64,000 nt of DNA, from positions 5,766,001 through 5,830,000 of the forward strand of contig NZ_JBHSWE010000001.1 of assembly GCF_042661465.1 (NCBI RefSeq), written 5' to 3'. How positions within the stretch are numbered: position 1 is the first letter of the stretch; each line of letters begins with the position of its first letter. Positions 19,262 to 28,544 of this stretch are shown here, piece after piece. The DNA comes from Marinobacterium_A aestuariivivens (GTDB taxonomy: Bacteria > Pseudomonadota > Gammaproteobacteria > Pseudomonadales > Balneatricaceae). The notes under the pieces are model-generated. The model had not been told where the DNA came from, ran no database searches, and saw only the letters and a list, made by a program, of their open reading frames with translations. The translations under genes and the position numbers were made by a program.

Positions 19262-21692
19262 TTATGCTTGGGATGAAACCAGGGGCAGTGCCTCGGTGAC
19301 CGAATCGACGTGGATGACACCATCCTCGTCGGCATAGGCACCGCAGATGAACCGCGGCCTGAACACCAGCACCCAGCTCGGCACCAGCAGCATGGCGGCG
19401 ACGGCGTTGAGCACCACCATCACCGACAGCAGCAGCGCCGCCTCGGCCTGGAAGCGCAGGTCCGACAGCAGCACCCACATGACGATGCCGGCGATCAGGG
19501 TGATGGCGGTGAAGCTGACGGCCAGGCCCGTGGTGTGGATGGCGCGGCGCACCGCAACGGCGAGGTCCTGGCCGCCACCATCTCGGCGCGGATGCGGTCC
19601 ATCATGTAGATCGAGTAGTCGATGCCGATGCCAACCCCGACGGCGATGATCGGCACCGTGTTGCTGTTGATGCCCATGGCGGCGAGGCCCATGTAGCCGT
19701 AAGTCAGGGTGGTGGCGAACAGCATGGCGCCGAACATCATCACGCCGGCCATCAGCGAGCTGTAGAAGAAGGTCACGAACAGGAAGATCAGCAGGAACAC
19801 CAGCGGCAGCACCCAGAGGTTGGTCTCGAAGGCCGCCTCGTTCTGCGCCGCGATCACGCCGATGGTGCCGCCGGCCAGACGGATGCTGAGTCCTTCCACC
19901 CTGCCCTCGTTGTCGGCGATCCACTGCTTGGCGCTATGGATGGCCCGGCGGATGGTCTCGCCCTGGTGGTCCTTGTAGTAGAACACCAGGTTGGCGATGC
20001 GCTCGTCGGTATCGACGAACTCCTTCAGCGCCCCCGGAATCGGGTTCGACATCATGTAGGTGAACAGCAGGCCGCCGACGTACTGAGGATCGTCCGGCAT
20101 CTGGGCCCAGCGGGGATCGTTGTTGTGCAGCAGCCGGTTGACCTGGGTCACCAGATCCGGGATGCCCTTGGCGCCACCGACGGACGGATCCAGCAGCATG
20201 TGACGCTCCAGATCGGCCAGAGCCTTCAGCACATCCGGACGCTTGATGCCCCCTTCTGCGCCGTTTCGGCGACGATGTACAGTTCCTCCGAGCCCGGGAA
20301 GCTGTCGTTCACCGCCCGCGACGACAGGTTGTAGTCGTGATCCTGGTACAGGATCGGCGATCCCGGCTCAGACTCGCCGATCACCACCCTGGAGGCGAAG
20401 TAGCCGCCGCCGCCCAGCACCAGCAGCGCCAGCAACAGCGCCCGTTTCGCCGCCCGCTCGCCGCTGATCAGATCGGCGCTGAGATACCCCACCCGGCGGA
20501 ACAGGTTGTGGCGGATGGTCGTATTGCCAGGCTTGGGCAGGATCGACAGCAGCAGCGGCACCGCCAGCAGCACCGTGACGATGATGCTGAGCGCCCAGAT
20601 CGAGGCGTAATGGGCCAGCTTGGTGTTGAGCGGTATCGAGCCGATCGCCAGCAGCAGCAGGCCGATGGCATCGGATACCACGCCGAGGCTGCCCGGCCGG
20701 AACAGGTTCTCGAAGGTCAACCGCGCCGCCAGGTGGTGGTCGTTGCGGCTCTGCAGTTCGAGATAGTAGCGCTCCACCAACTGGATGCCGTGGGACATCG
20801 CCCGCGCCGAGATCAGGAAGGGAATCACCAAGCTCAGCGGGTCGAGGTTGTAGCCAAACAGCGAGATGATACCGATGCCCCAGATCGACGACACCAGCAC
20901 GCCGGCCAGCGGCACCAGGATGCCGTAGGCCCTGCGGAAGTAGAAAATCAGCAGCGCCAGCATGATCAGCGCCGTGAACAGGAAGATCTCGAGAATCTGG
21001 TCCAGGTACTGATAGGCCCAGCCCACCAGCACCGGCTGCCCGGTGACATGAATCTTCACGCCCTCGGCCGACTCCTGCGCCCGCATCGCCTGGAGCTGCG
21101 CAAAGGTCGCGGCGTAATCGAGCTGGCCCTCGATCAGCTGCGCCTTGACCACGGCCATTCTCCGGTCCGGGCTGACCAGCGGCCCGTAGACCCTGGGGTC
21201 CGCGACGACATCCTTGCGCAGCTGGTCCAGATCCTCAGCGGCAAGGCCCCTGTGCTCGGGATTGTAATAGGGCTCCGAGTTGACGTTGCCCTCGGGCGTC
21301 AGCCAGACCTTGCGCGAGTTGCGGTGGGTCAGGCTGGAGACCAGGTTGTGGTCGACGCCGGGCAGCGCATCCACGGCCCGGGTGATGCGGTGAATACGCG
21401 CCAGCGCCTCGTTGCTGAAGATATCCCCGTCCTCGAACTCGACGCCGACGATGATCACGTTGGCGCCGCCAAAGGACTCCTTGATCTCGTTGTGCAGCTC
21501 GATATAGGGGTGGCTCTGGGGCAGCAGGTCGGCAAAATCGGAGTACATCCGCACGCCGGGAATCTGGGCCGCGAAGAACAGCGTGGCCGCCAGTATCAGC
21601 GACAGGATCAGTTTCGGATGGTTGAACAGCTTCTGGTCGAAATCGTGCAACCAGTGGGTGGCCCGGTGCGCCCGGGCGGATCTTTTATCCAT
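19262..21692 (-). CDS. MMPL/RND-family inner-membrane transporter (two frameshifts)
   Basis: This is an RND permease of the MMPL/hopanoid-transporter type. An N-terminal transmembrane helix is followed by a periplasmic loop (SDFADLLPQSHPY), a block of helices, a second loop and another helix block. The reading frame breaks twice: at the C5 run 20249-20253 and at CC 19575-19576. One added base at each site restores a continuous 810-residue protein. It follows the YCF48-like lipoprotein gene after a 259-bp gap and precedes DUF1302. It likely moves a hydrophobic substrate between membranes with its partner proteins. Confidence 0.85.
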
Positions 21693-21760
21693 GATGGCTT
21701 AGCCTGATTGTTGTTTTATTAACCCGGCAGCAATTTATCGGGAACACCAAGACTGTCCGG

Positions 21761-21782
21761 GGCCGGGCATGGTCACGCAGGC
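21761..21782. repeat. 22-bp sequence shared with 63272-63293
   Basis: Within the 259-bp gap between the MMPL and YCF48-like genes, a 22-base segment (core GGGCATGGTCACGCAGGC) is identical to one upstream of the patatin gene. A nearby 14-mer, GCTCCTGCATTTTC, also recurs near 42087. It is a dispersed repeat of unknown function. Confidence 0.6.
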
Positions 21783-21951
21783 CGACGCTACACGGAAAAT
21801 TGCTCCTGCATTTTCCGCACACACGCCCTCCCTGGCGTAGCTCCTTGTCCCGACGGCCTGTTGCGCATATCCCTGTGCGCGGCTTAGCCCATACCCGGCC
21901 CCTCTGAACGCCCGATATTTTCGTGCCGGTTGAACAGGTCCGGCAGCGATG

Positions 21952-22959
21952 TCAGCGCTCGAGCGCCAGCGGCAGCGGCAGCAACGTGCCGCCGCCGCCG
22001 GCCACCAGCAGGCGGCCGTCTCCGAGCGCCAGCGCCGCGCGCAGATAGCCGGGGATGACAGGAGCATCCTGGCGTTCCCAGCGGCCGGCTCGCGCCTTCA
22101 GCACTGTGCCGTTCTCGCCAACGGCATAAAGATCGGCCCCGGCCGCTGCGATGCCGTAAAGCGGTGCCTTTACCGGTGTCGATTGCGCCGACCAGCTGCT
22201 GCCGCCGTCGCCGCTGTGCAGAATCCGGCCATCGAGGCCGACGACCCAGCCCTCGCGGTCGTCGCGGAAATAGGCGGCCTGCGGGTAGAAGTCACCGGGA
22301 ACCGGCGGCTGCAGCGACCAGTCGCGGCCACCGTCGTCGCTGCGGGCGAGGATGCCGAATTCGCCGCTGACGAACGCCGTGTTGCGATCGACGAACTGGA
22401 TGCCGGTGAGCATGGCATCTTCGTCGAGGGAGCTTTGCTGCCAGTTCCGGCCCTGATCGGCGCTCGACAGCAGGGTGCTGAAACTGCCGACCACCCAGTA
22501 GCTGCCATCCGGCGCACAGGTGGCGGCGAGCACGTTCTCGGCCGTCGGCAGATCGATCGCCTGCCAGCTCTGTCCATGATCGCGACTGCGCCACAGCTGA
22601 CGCTCGGCCGCCAGCGCCAGCAGCGACTGATCGGGACAGACATCGACATCGATCAGGCCCGGCCCCGCGTCGATCCGATGGCGCTGCCATTGCAACGCAT
22701 CGACAGGACTCGTCAGCACCAGGCCGTCGTTGCCGACAGCCACGCGCACCCGGTCGTTCGCGGTCAGTGCCTGCAACTGGTCGGTACGGCGCACCGCCTC
22801 CTGGCGCTGGCGTTCGATGCCATCGAGATTGAGCGGCGCCTCGCAGCCGGTCAGCGTCAGCGCAAGGCCAAGCAGCAGCGGTTTCAAGGTGGATGGGGTT
22901 GGCCCGGCGGAGGCGCTAATGACGTCTCCCCTGGGGCCCTTGCGTATCGGTTTCTTCAT
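21952..22959 (-). CDS. YCF48/BNR beta-propeller lipoprotein
   Basis: The 335-residue protein has a lipobox (LALTLTGC), so it should be a membrane-anchored periplasmic lipoprotein. It then carries repeats of the sialidase/BNR-type SxDxGxxW signature (SRDHGQSW, SADQGRNW, SDDGGRDW, SGDGGSSW), typical of YCF48-like propellers. Such propellers accompany DUF1302/DUF1329/MMPL operons. As the first gene of this operon it may be an assembly or accessory factor; that is inference. Confidence 0.87.
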   Translation of the reverse strand: MKKPIRKGPRGDVISASAGPTPSTLKPLLLGLALTLTGCEAPLNLDGIERQRQEAVRRTDQLQALTANDRVRVAVGNDGLVLTSPVDALQWQRHRIDAGPGLIDVDVCPDQSLLALAAERQLWRSRDHGQSWQAIDLPTAENVLAATCAPDGSYWVVGSFSTLLSSADQGRNWQQSSLDEDAMLTGIQFVDRNTAFVSGEFGILARSDDGGRDWSLQPPVPGDFYPQAAYFRDDREGWVVGLDGRILHSGDGGSSWSAQSTPVKAPLYGIAAAGADLYAVGENGTVLKARAGRWERQDAPVIPGYLRAALALGDGRLLVAGGGGTLLPLPLALER

Positions 22960-23149
22960 TGTTGTTCTTCTGGATGAAGTGATTCAAAGGTCTTCGGGGA
23001 CTGGGAACAGCAACGGCTGTGCCAATTACAACGGAAGGGTACCGAAACGGGCGCGAGGGCACGTCTTTACAGGGTTTGAGGACAGGTACCCGAAGCCGGG
23101 GCCGGGTCGGGAGGGGGACGCGGGTGGAGCGGGGCTTGATGAAATCATC

Positions 23150-23168
23150 AACCCCGAGAAGCGGGGTT
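23150..23168 (-). terminator. Hairpin after the Lrp gene
   Basis: A perfect 7-bp stem (AACCCCG / CGGGGTT, loop AGAAG) lies 15 bp after the Lrp-family stop. It overlaps a second inverted repeat (CTTGATG/CATCAA). No T-run follows, so termination is possible but not certain. Confidence 0.4.
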
Positions 23169-23182
23169 CAGCAAATGATCAA

Positions 23183-23611
23183 TCAGCGCCGGAACTTGGT
23201 CTCCAGCACCACCGCGGAATTGGTTCGTTCGACCCCCTCGAGATTGCCGATCTCGTCGAGCAGGGCGCTGAGTTCCTCGAGCGACTGGGCCTGGACGATG
23301 GCCAGCAGGTCGTATTCGCCGCTGACCGAGAACAGCTGGGTCACCTGGCCTATTCGTTCGAGCTCGCCGTTGGTCCTCGCGGTCAGTTTCTGATGAACCT
23401 TGATCGAGACGTGGGCCTCGACGAGGTTCTGCGAATACTCGCCGCCGAGCACCAGGGAATAGCCCCGGATCACCCCGCCGGCTTCGAGCCGGGCGATGCG
23501 GTTCTGCACCGTCGAACGGGAGAGGTTCAATGCCCGCGCCAGGTCCGTGACGCTGGTGCGGGCGTCCCTACGCAGAAGCTGAATGAGGCGCTGGTCCTGC
23601 TTGCTTAACAT
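23183..23611 (-). CDS. Lrp/AsnC-family transcriptional regulator
   Basis: The 142-residue protein has an N-terminal winged HTH (TDLARALNLSRSTVQNRIARLEAGGVI) and a C-terminal RAM effector domain (VSGEYDLLAIVQAQSLEELSAL). It is divergent from astA. The 227-bp intergenic region carries inverted repeats suited to a dimeric regulator. Control of the astA-DUF1338 pair by an amino acid is inference. Confidence 0.9.
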   Translation of the reverse strand: MLSKQDQRLIQLLRRDARTSVTDLARALNLSRSTVQNRIARLEAGGVIRGYSLVLGGEYSQNLVEAHVSIKVHQKLTARTNGELERIGQVTQLFSVSGEYDLLAIVQAQSLEELSALLDEIGNLEGVERTNSAVVLETKFRR

Positions 23612-23629
23612 TTTGCCAACTCGTTTGGT

Positions 23630-23678
23630 TATTTCGACAAATATTCACATCAATTCGATCGAAATGAAACTGCATTTC
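23630..23678. promoter_or_regulatory. Inverted and direct repeats in the lrp-astA intergenic region
   Basis: ATTTCGACAA occurs twice as a direct repeat (near 23631 and 23674). GAAATG-N6-CATTTC forms an inverted repeat at 23661-23678, and TTCGATCGAA is a perfect palindrome near 23654. The clustering just upstream of the Lrp gene suggests an operator region. Confidence 0.45.
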
Positions 23679-23838
23679 GACAAGAAGCCATTTCATAATG
23701 TTGCCACAACGCCTTCAGGGACTTTCGAAGCAGGATCAACACAATGGACGTCAGTCTCGCATTCACTCAACCATCCAGGGCCCTCTCGCCTCCCCCGCTG
23801 CGACGGGCCGGACTCGCTGCCACAGCGGAGGTTTCGCC

Positions 23839-24945
23839 ATGATCATTCGACCCATCGCCCACCGGGATTACGAGGTGCTGCGGCGCATCGCCGTCGAGTC
23901 CGGCCCCGGCTTCACTTCGCTGATCGACGACCGGGATTTCCTCGAACGCAAGATTCAGCGCTCGATCGACAGCTTCGCAAGATCCGTCAGCCAGCCCGGC
24001 CACGAGAGCTACCTGTTCGTGCTCGAAGACGAACAGGGCGAGGTGATCGGCACCACCGCTATCGAGGCCTCCGCCGGCCTCGACAGCCCGCTGTATCACT
24101 ACCATCGCAGCCGGCAGGTGCACCACTCGCGCGAGCTCGATCTTTACAGCCACGTCGACGTGCTCAACATGTGCAACCACTACACCGGCTGCTCGGAGAT
24201 CTGCAGCCTCTTTTTGCGGCCGCAGTTTCGCCGTGCGCATGCCGGCAAGCTGCTGTCGAAGGTGCGTTTCCTGTTCATGGCGCAGCACCCCGAGCGCTTC
24301 GCCGACACGGTGATCGCCGAGATGCGCGGCGTCTCCGACGATGCCGGCCGCTCGCCGTTCTGGGACTGGCTTCAGCGCCATTTCGTCGACCTGGATTTCG
24401 CCACCGTCTCGCGCCTGGTCGGTGCCGGCAACAAGAGCTTCATCGCCGAGCTGATGCCGAAGTACCCGCTCTACACCCACCTGCTGAGCGATGCCGCGCA
24501 GCAGGTGATCGGCCAGGTGCACGAGAAGACCCGTCCGGCGCTGAAACTGCTCGAGGCCGAAGGTTTCCGCCACCGCGGTTACGTCGACCTCTTCGATGCC
24601 GGCCCCACGGTCGAAGCGGATCTCGCCCAGATCCGCAGCATCGCCGCCTCCGTCGAATGCCGTATCGAGCCGGTCGCGAGCCACCAGTTGCCGCCGGTCG
24701 AGGGCACGCCGCTGATCGTCGCCAATACCCGGGTCGACACTTTCCGCGCCGGGCTCGCCGAACGGGCGCTGTACCTGCCGCAGCAGCGACGGTTGCAGCT
24801 GCCGTCGCAGCTCGTCGCAGCGCTCGAACTGGATCGCGGTGACAGCGCCCGCTTTCTCCAACTACCGGCCAGCCCCGTCCGGGCCGTGCCGGATTCCCAT
24901 GCAGTGCCACGCAAACAACAACAGGAGTTCATGTATGCAAGCTGA
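23839..24945 (+). CDS. astA: Arginine N-succinyltransferase family protein (AstA-like)
   Basis: From ATG 23839 (GGAGG 6-10 bases upstream) the protein has 368 residues, close to AstA. Recognisable family segments are IRPIAHRDYEVLRRIA at the N-terminus, GTTAIEA, and RGVSDDAGRSPFWD. AstA transfers succinate from succinyl-CoA to arginine, the first step of the ast pathway. None of the other ast genes is nearby, and the next gene encodes a 2-oxoadipate-dioxygenase-like enzyme, so the true acceptor could be arginine, ornithine or another amino acid. The stop overlaps the next start, implying translational coupling. Confidence 0.85.
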   Translation: MIIRPIAHRDYEVLRRIAVESGPGFTSLIDDRDFLERKIQRSIDSFARSVSQPGHESYLFVLEDEQGEVIGTTAIEASAGLDSPLYHYHRSRQVHHSRELDLYSHVDVLNMCNHYTGCSEICSLFLRPQFRRAHAGKLLSKVRFLFMAQHPERFADTVIAEMRGVSDDAGRSPFWDWLQRHFVDLDFATVSRLVGAGNKSFIAELMPKYPLYTHLLSDAAQQVIGQVHEKTRPALKLLEAEGFRHRGYVDLFDAGPTVEADLAQIRSIAASVECRIEPVASHQLPPVEGTPLIVANTRVDTFRAGLAERALYLPQQRRLQLPSQLVAALELDRGDSARFLQLPASPVRAVPDSHAVPRKQQQEFMYAS

Positions 24946-25741
24946 TCGCGAAACGCTGTTCAAGCGCCTCTGGGACCAGTACCGGGCGGTCACCCCGTCG
25001 GCCGACCGGATCCACCGGATACTGGCCGGGGCCGAGGACGGCGGCATCCGCAACGACCACATCGCGCTGCGCACCTTCAACCTCGAGAAGGTCAACCTCG
25101 ACCGGCTCGCCGCCCACTTCACCGCGCTCGGCTACGAGGCCGCCGGCGAGTACCATTTCGAGGCGAAAAAGCTCTATGCGCGGCATTTCGAGCACGAGGA
25201 CCCGGCCGCGCCGCGGGTCTTCATCTCCGAACTGCTGGTCGAGCGCTTTTCACCCGGGCTGCAGCGAATCGTCGCAGGCCTCGTCGAGCAGGTCGAGCCG
25301 CAAGCCGTCGCCGGCGCGGACTTCCCCTGCTCCGGACGTCCCTGGCAGATCGATTACGACAGCTATCGCCAACTGCTGACCGAGAGCGAATACGCCGCCT
25401 GGCTCGCGGCCTGGGGTTTTCGCGCCAACCACTTCACCGTCAGCATCAACCACCTGAGCCGTTTCGACAGCGTCGAAGCGGTGAATGCGGCGCTTAAGGA
25501 TCAGGGCTTCGCGATCAACGCCTCCGGCGGCGAAGTCAAGGGCTCGCCCGAGGCGCTGCTGGAGCAGTCCTCGACCATGGCCGACCGGGCCGAGGTCCGC
25601 TTCAGCGACCGCACCGTCGAGATCCCGAGCTGTTTCTACGAATTCGCCAAGCGCTACCCGATGGCGAGTGGCGAACTCTACGGCGGCTTCGTCGCGGCCT
25701 CCGCCGACAAGATCTTCGAAAGCACCGACGCGGCGGCCTGA
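24935..25741 (+). CDS. DUF1338 protein, 2-oxoadipate dioxygenase/decarboxylase-like
   Basis: ATG 24935 lies inside the last codons of astA, giving 268 residues. The family (HglS/YdcJ, DUF1338) has a VOC-like fold with an Fe(II) site of two His and one Glu. Candidates here are His42 (NDHIALRTF), His166 (RANHFTV) and a C-terminal Glu (229 or 236, EIPSCFYEF). HglS converts 2-oxoadipate to D-2-hydroxyglutarate in lysine breakdown. This protein is shorter than HglS (~460), so its substrate may differ. Coupling to astA suggests a shared amino-acid catabolic pathway. Confidence 0.8.
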   Translation: MQADRETLFKRLWDQYRAVTPSADRIHRILAGAEDGGIRNDHIALRTFNLEKVNLDRLAAHFTALGYEAAGEYHFEAKKLYARHFEHEDPAAPRVFISELLVERFSPGLQRIVAGLVEQVEPQAVAGADFPCSGRPWQIDYDSYRQLLTESEYAAWLAAWGFRANHFTVSINHLSRFDSVEAVNAALKDQGFAINASGGEVKGSPEALLEQSSTMADRAEVRFSDRTVEIPSCFYEFAKRYPMASGELYGGFVAASADKIFESTDAAA

Positions 25742-26092
25742 CGCACATTCAAGTGACGCCAGCCCCCGGCGGCGGTTGCGTCCCCTTCCCGACCGGGAGG
25801 CGGCATGGATGCCGTGACAGCCTCCCGTTCGACCTCTTTCCTCTTTCGATCGAGCAGCCCCGATAACAGCCGTGAGCCACTGCACAATCGCATGCTTATT
25901 CGCTAAGCAGCCGCATCGGGAACGTCCTAAACTTTAAATGTCGCAGTAGCCCCGCGCCGGGAGCGGCGCTGTTTTCGCATCGACGCCGGCCCGTTGCGAA
26001 GCCGTCTCGGCCATTCCGGGTGCTGACTCAGCCGTCTGAAGACGCCCGATGCTCGATCGGCGCATACGCTTGCTACCCTAGAGGAAGCAAAG
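25742..26092. other. Intergenic region with a terminator-like hairpin
   Basis: This 350-bp stretch has no supported gene. A hairpin with an 8-bp stem (CGGGAGGC / GCCTCCCG, 25794-25827) followed by pyrimidine-rich DNA probably ends the astA transcript. A promoter for the lipoprotein at 26093 should lie in the remainder but I could not assign one. Confidence 0.55.
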
Positions 26093-26998
26093 ATGAAACG
26101 ACACTTTCGATACGCTCGGGGCGCAGCTGTCATGCTTGCGCTGGGCCTCAGCGGTTGCGGTGGCGGCGGCAGCTCGTCCGTCATATCCGACCGTTCCTTC
26201 ACCGCCTGGTCGGACATCGATCCGCCCCGGAGCATCGTTGTAGAAGGTATCTCGACGGAGCGCACCTACACGGCGCCAGCGCCCGGTTTCAAGGTTACCG
26301 ATCTGGGCCCCGCCGAGCAGAGCACGACGACGACGGCCACGCTCACCTACAACAGCAACGGAAACCTGACCAAGATCGTTCTGACGACCCCCTATTCCTC
26401 CGTGACCTGGGACGAGGCCCGTGACGACCTGATCGTCGAGGATACCGGTGTCATCGGTCTGGCCAGCGAGGTCGAAGCAAGTCGGGGCCTGATCGCGGAC
26501 GCCATCGAGCTTGGCTGGGATTTCCAGACCTTCGGTACCTGGGCAACCGGGTTCGGCACCGGCGCAGGACGGACCGGTGCCTTCAGCATAGGCGCCAGAA
26601 CCCTGGGCCGGAATATTCCCACGGACGATACGGCGACTTTCGAAGGCCTGACGCGCGGCAGGTACATCGACGACGCTGGGCAGGCCTACTCGACGGAAAG
26701 CGCACTCAGTGTCGATGTCGACTTTCGTGACCGCACGCTGGACTTCAGTACCCGGGATACCGAAAAGATCAACCTGGACACGGCTTTCACCAGCGCCGCG
26801 GGCAACCTCGACTTGACGGGTACCCTGACCTACCAGCTGGGCGTGAATTCCTTTTCCGGCGCGGTCAACGCCACCGGTCTCAGCGGCACCGCAAAAGGTC
26901 GATTCTACGGTCCCAACGCCGAGGAACTCGGCGGCTATTTCGATCTGCACGGCGCCGGCGTCGAGACCTACATCGGAGGTTTTGGCGCCGGACAATAG
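26093..26998 (+). CDS. TbpB/FHbp-like surface lipoprotein (Slam substrate)
   Basis: The 301-residue protein has a lipoprotein signal with Cys22 (LALGLSGC) and a Gly/Ser-rich tether (GGGGSSS). Its C-terminus has the hallmark of transferrin-binding-protein-B beta-barrel domains (GRFYGPNAEELGGYFDL). Such lipoproteins are moved to the outer face of the outer membrane by Slam proteins. The next gene, 6 bp downstream, encodes a Slam. The ligand (haem, iron protein or other) is unknown; the protein is smaller than TbpB and has one barrel-type domain. Confidence 0.85.
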   Translation: MKRHFRYARGAAVMLALGLSGCGGGGSSSVISDRSFTAWSDIDPPRSIVVEGISTERTYTAPAPGFKVTDLGPAEQSTTTTATLTYNSNGNLTKIVLTTPYSSVTWDEARDDLIVEDTGVIGLASEVEASRGLIADAIELGWDFQTFGTWATGFGTGAGRTGAFSIGARTLGRNIPTDDTATFEGLTRGRYIDDAGQAYSTESALSVDVDFRDRTLDFSTRDTEKINLDTAFTSAAGNLDLTGTLTYQLGVNSFSGAVNATGLSGTAKGRFYGPNAEELGGYFDLHGAGVETYIGGFGAGQ

Positions 26999-27004
26999 AT
27001 ATTC

Positions 27005-28227
27005 ATGCCAACAACGCTGAAACTGGTCGCAGCAGCGCTCCTGCTGTACGCCCTGGCCGGCACGCTGCAGCAAGCGTCAGCGGCGCGGGCAGACGTCGCA
27101 ACGCCCGAAGCCGCTGCGCACGACGACTCGCTGCAGGCGCAGTTTCTGCTTGGCGCAATGGCGCTGCAAAACGGCGATTTCGACGCGGCGATCGCGATTT
27201 TCAGCGACCTGGCCCGCAAGACGTCCAGCCCCAGGATCCAGCTTGAACTGGCGAGGGCACTTTTTCTTGCACGCCGCTTCGAGGAATCGAAACAGCTTTT
27301 CGACCGGGTCTCGGCACGCGCAGATACCCCTGGAATGTTCGCCAGAACATCAGGCTCTATCTGGATGAGATCGATATCACCCTGGGTTTCGTCGACTTCG
27401 CCTTTTCCCTGGTCAGCGACTCCAACCCGCGTAACTTCACCGATGCCACGGAAATCACGATAGCGGGCCAAGTACTCAAAGTGGTTCCGCCCCGGGACAA
27501 TCGTGAAGTTCAGGGCATACGGTACGAGATGAAAAGCGGCCTGGCCCTGACGGAGGATCGACGAACGCTGGGTTTCATCGACCTGTCCTTTACCGACTAT
27601 GAACAGGGCAGTTTCGACCGCTGGTCAGCCGATGCACACCTGCTGCACGACTTCCAGGCCCAGTCGAAGTTACGAGGCATAGCGGGTCTGGAACTTTCGC
27701 TGCTCGACGGCGAAAAGCACTACGACTTTCCCTACCTCGGGCTTCTCTATCGAGCCGACCCGCTCCATCGCTTTCGCCTGTTCCATGAATTCAGGGCAGG
27801 GCGCCTTCACGTGCCCAGCGCCGGGCATCTCGATGCCAACCAATATCGGGTATCGACCGGCTTTACGCACCTTCTCCGTCGCCAGGCGCTCCTGAGGGGA
27901 GATATCAGCCTGGAAACGTCCCAGGCACGGGAAACACCCTACTCCTTCACGGGAGGCTCCGTCGGACTGGAAGTCGACTTCCCCATTGGACGCTGGGGAT
28001 TGAAGCCGCTGATCGCATTCGGCAAACGCGACTACCGTGCACCGGAACCCTTTTTCGACGAGAAACGTGAAGACCTGCGTAAGCGCATCGGCTTGATCCT
28101 GAGCCACCGCCACATCAGATTCGGCAGGTTCGAACCGGAGCTGAGCATCATCTACGACCGCAACGACTCGTCGATCGACTTTTACACTTACGACAAGCTC
28201 AGCATCGCTTTCAGCCTGCAGGAGTAG
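27005..28227 (+). CDS. Slam, surface lipoprotein assembly modifier (type XI secretion; frameshifted)
   Basis: A signal peptide and an N-terminal TPR region (QFLLGAMALQNGDFDAAIAIF) are followed by a 14-strand-type barrel domain (DUF560) rich in alternating aromatic strands, ending KLSIAFSLQE. The frame breaks at the CCCC run 27327-27330; one added C restores WNVRQNIRLYLDEID and a 407-residue protein. Slam proteins translocate TbpB-like lipoproteins across the outer membrane. The partner is the preceding gene, probably in the same transcript. Confidence 0.87.
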
Positions 28228-28278
28228 GCACCTTTTTTAGGTTCTTCGCGGATTAGAGTGAAAGCACGGAGCGAAATC

Positions 28279-28446
28279 GTAGGATGGGTGGAGCCGCAAT
28301 GGCACCGTGCTGTCGGTACGCAGCGCATTTGTTGCGGCGTAACCCATCAGCAACGACGCGGTGCTGCGCCCGAGATGGGTTACACGACGCCCTGACGGCG
28401 TCAGGAACGGGTATCCTGTGCCCAGGCGTCGTTCCACCCATCCTAC
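28279..28446. repeat. 168-bp palindromic repeat (MITE-like)
   Basis: The ends are a perfect 14-bp inverted repeat (GTAGGATGGGTGGA), and an inner inverted repeat (GTAACCCATC / GATGGGTTAC) allows a cruciform. It lies between the convergent Slam and cyclase/ATPase genes and has no coding capacity. Short GGATGGGT palindromes of this kind are dispersed in many proteobacterial genomes. Confidence 0.7.
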
Positions 28447-28544
28447 AAATGACACCCTTGTCCCGCTAATCTGCGATGAGCCTTTTTTATGCTCTTCACG
28501 GGTCCTGCCGTGCCTTGGAGCGGCCGCCCCGGTAACCAGGGTAA

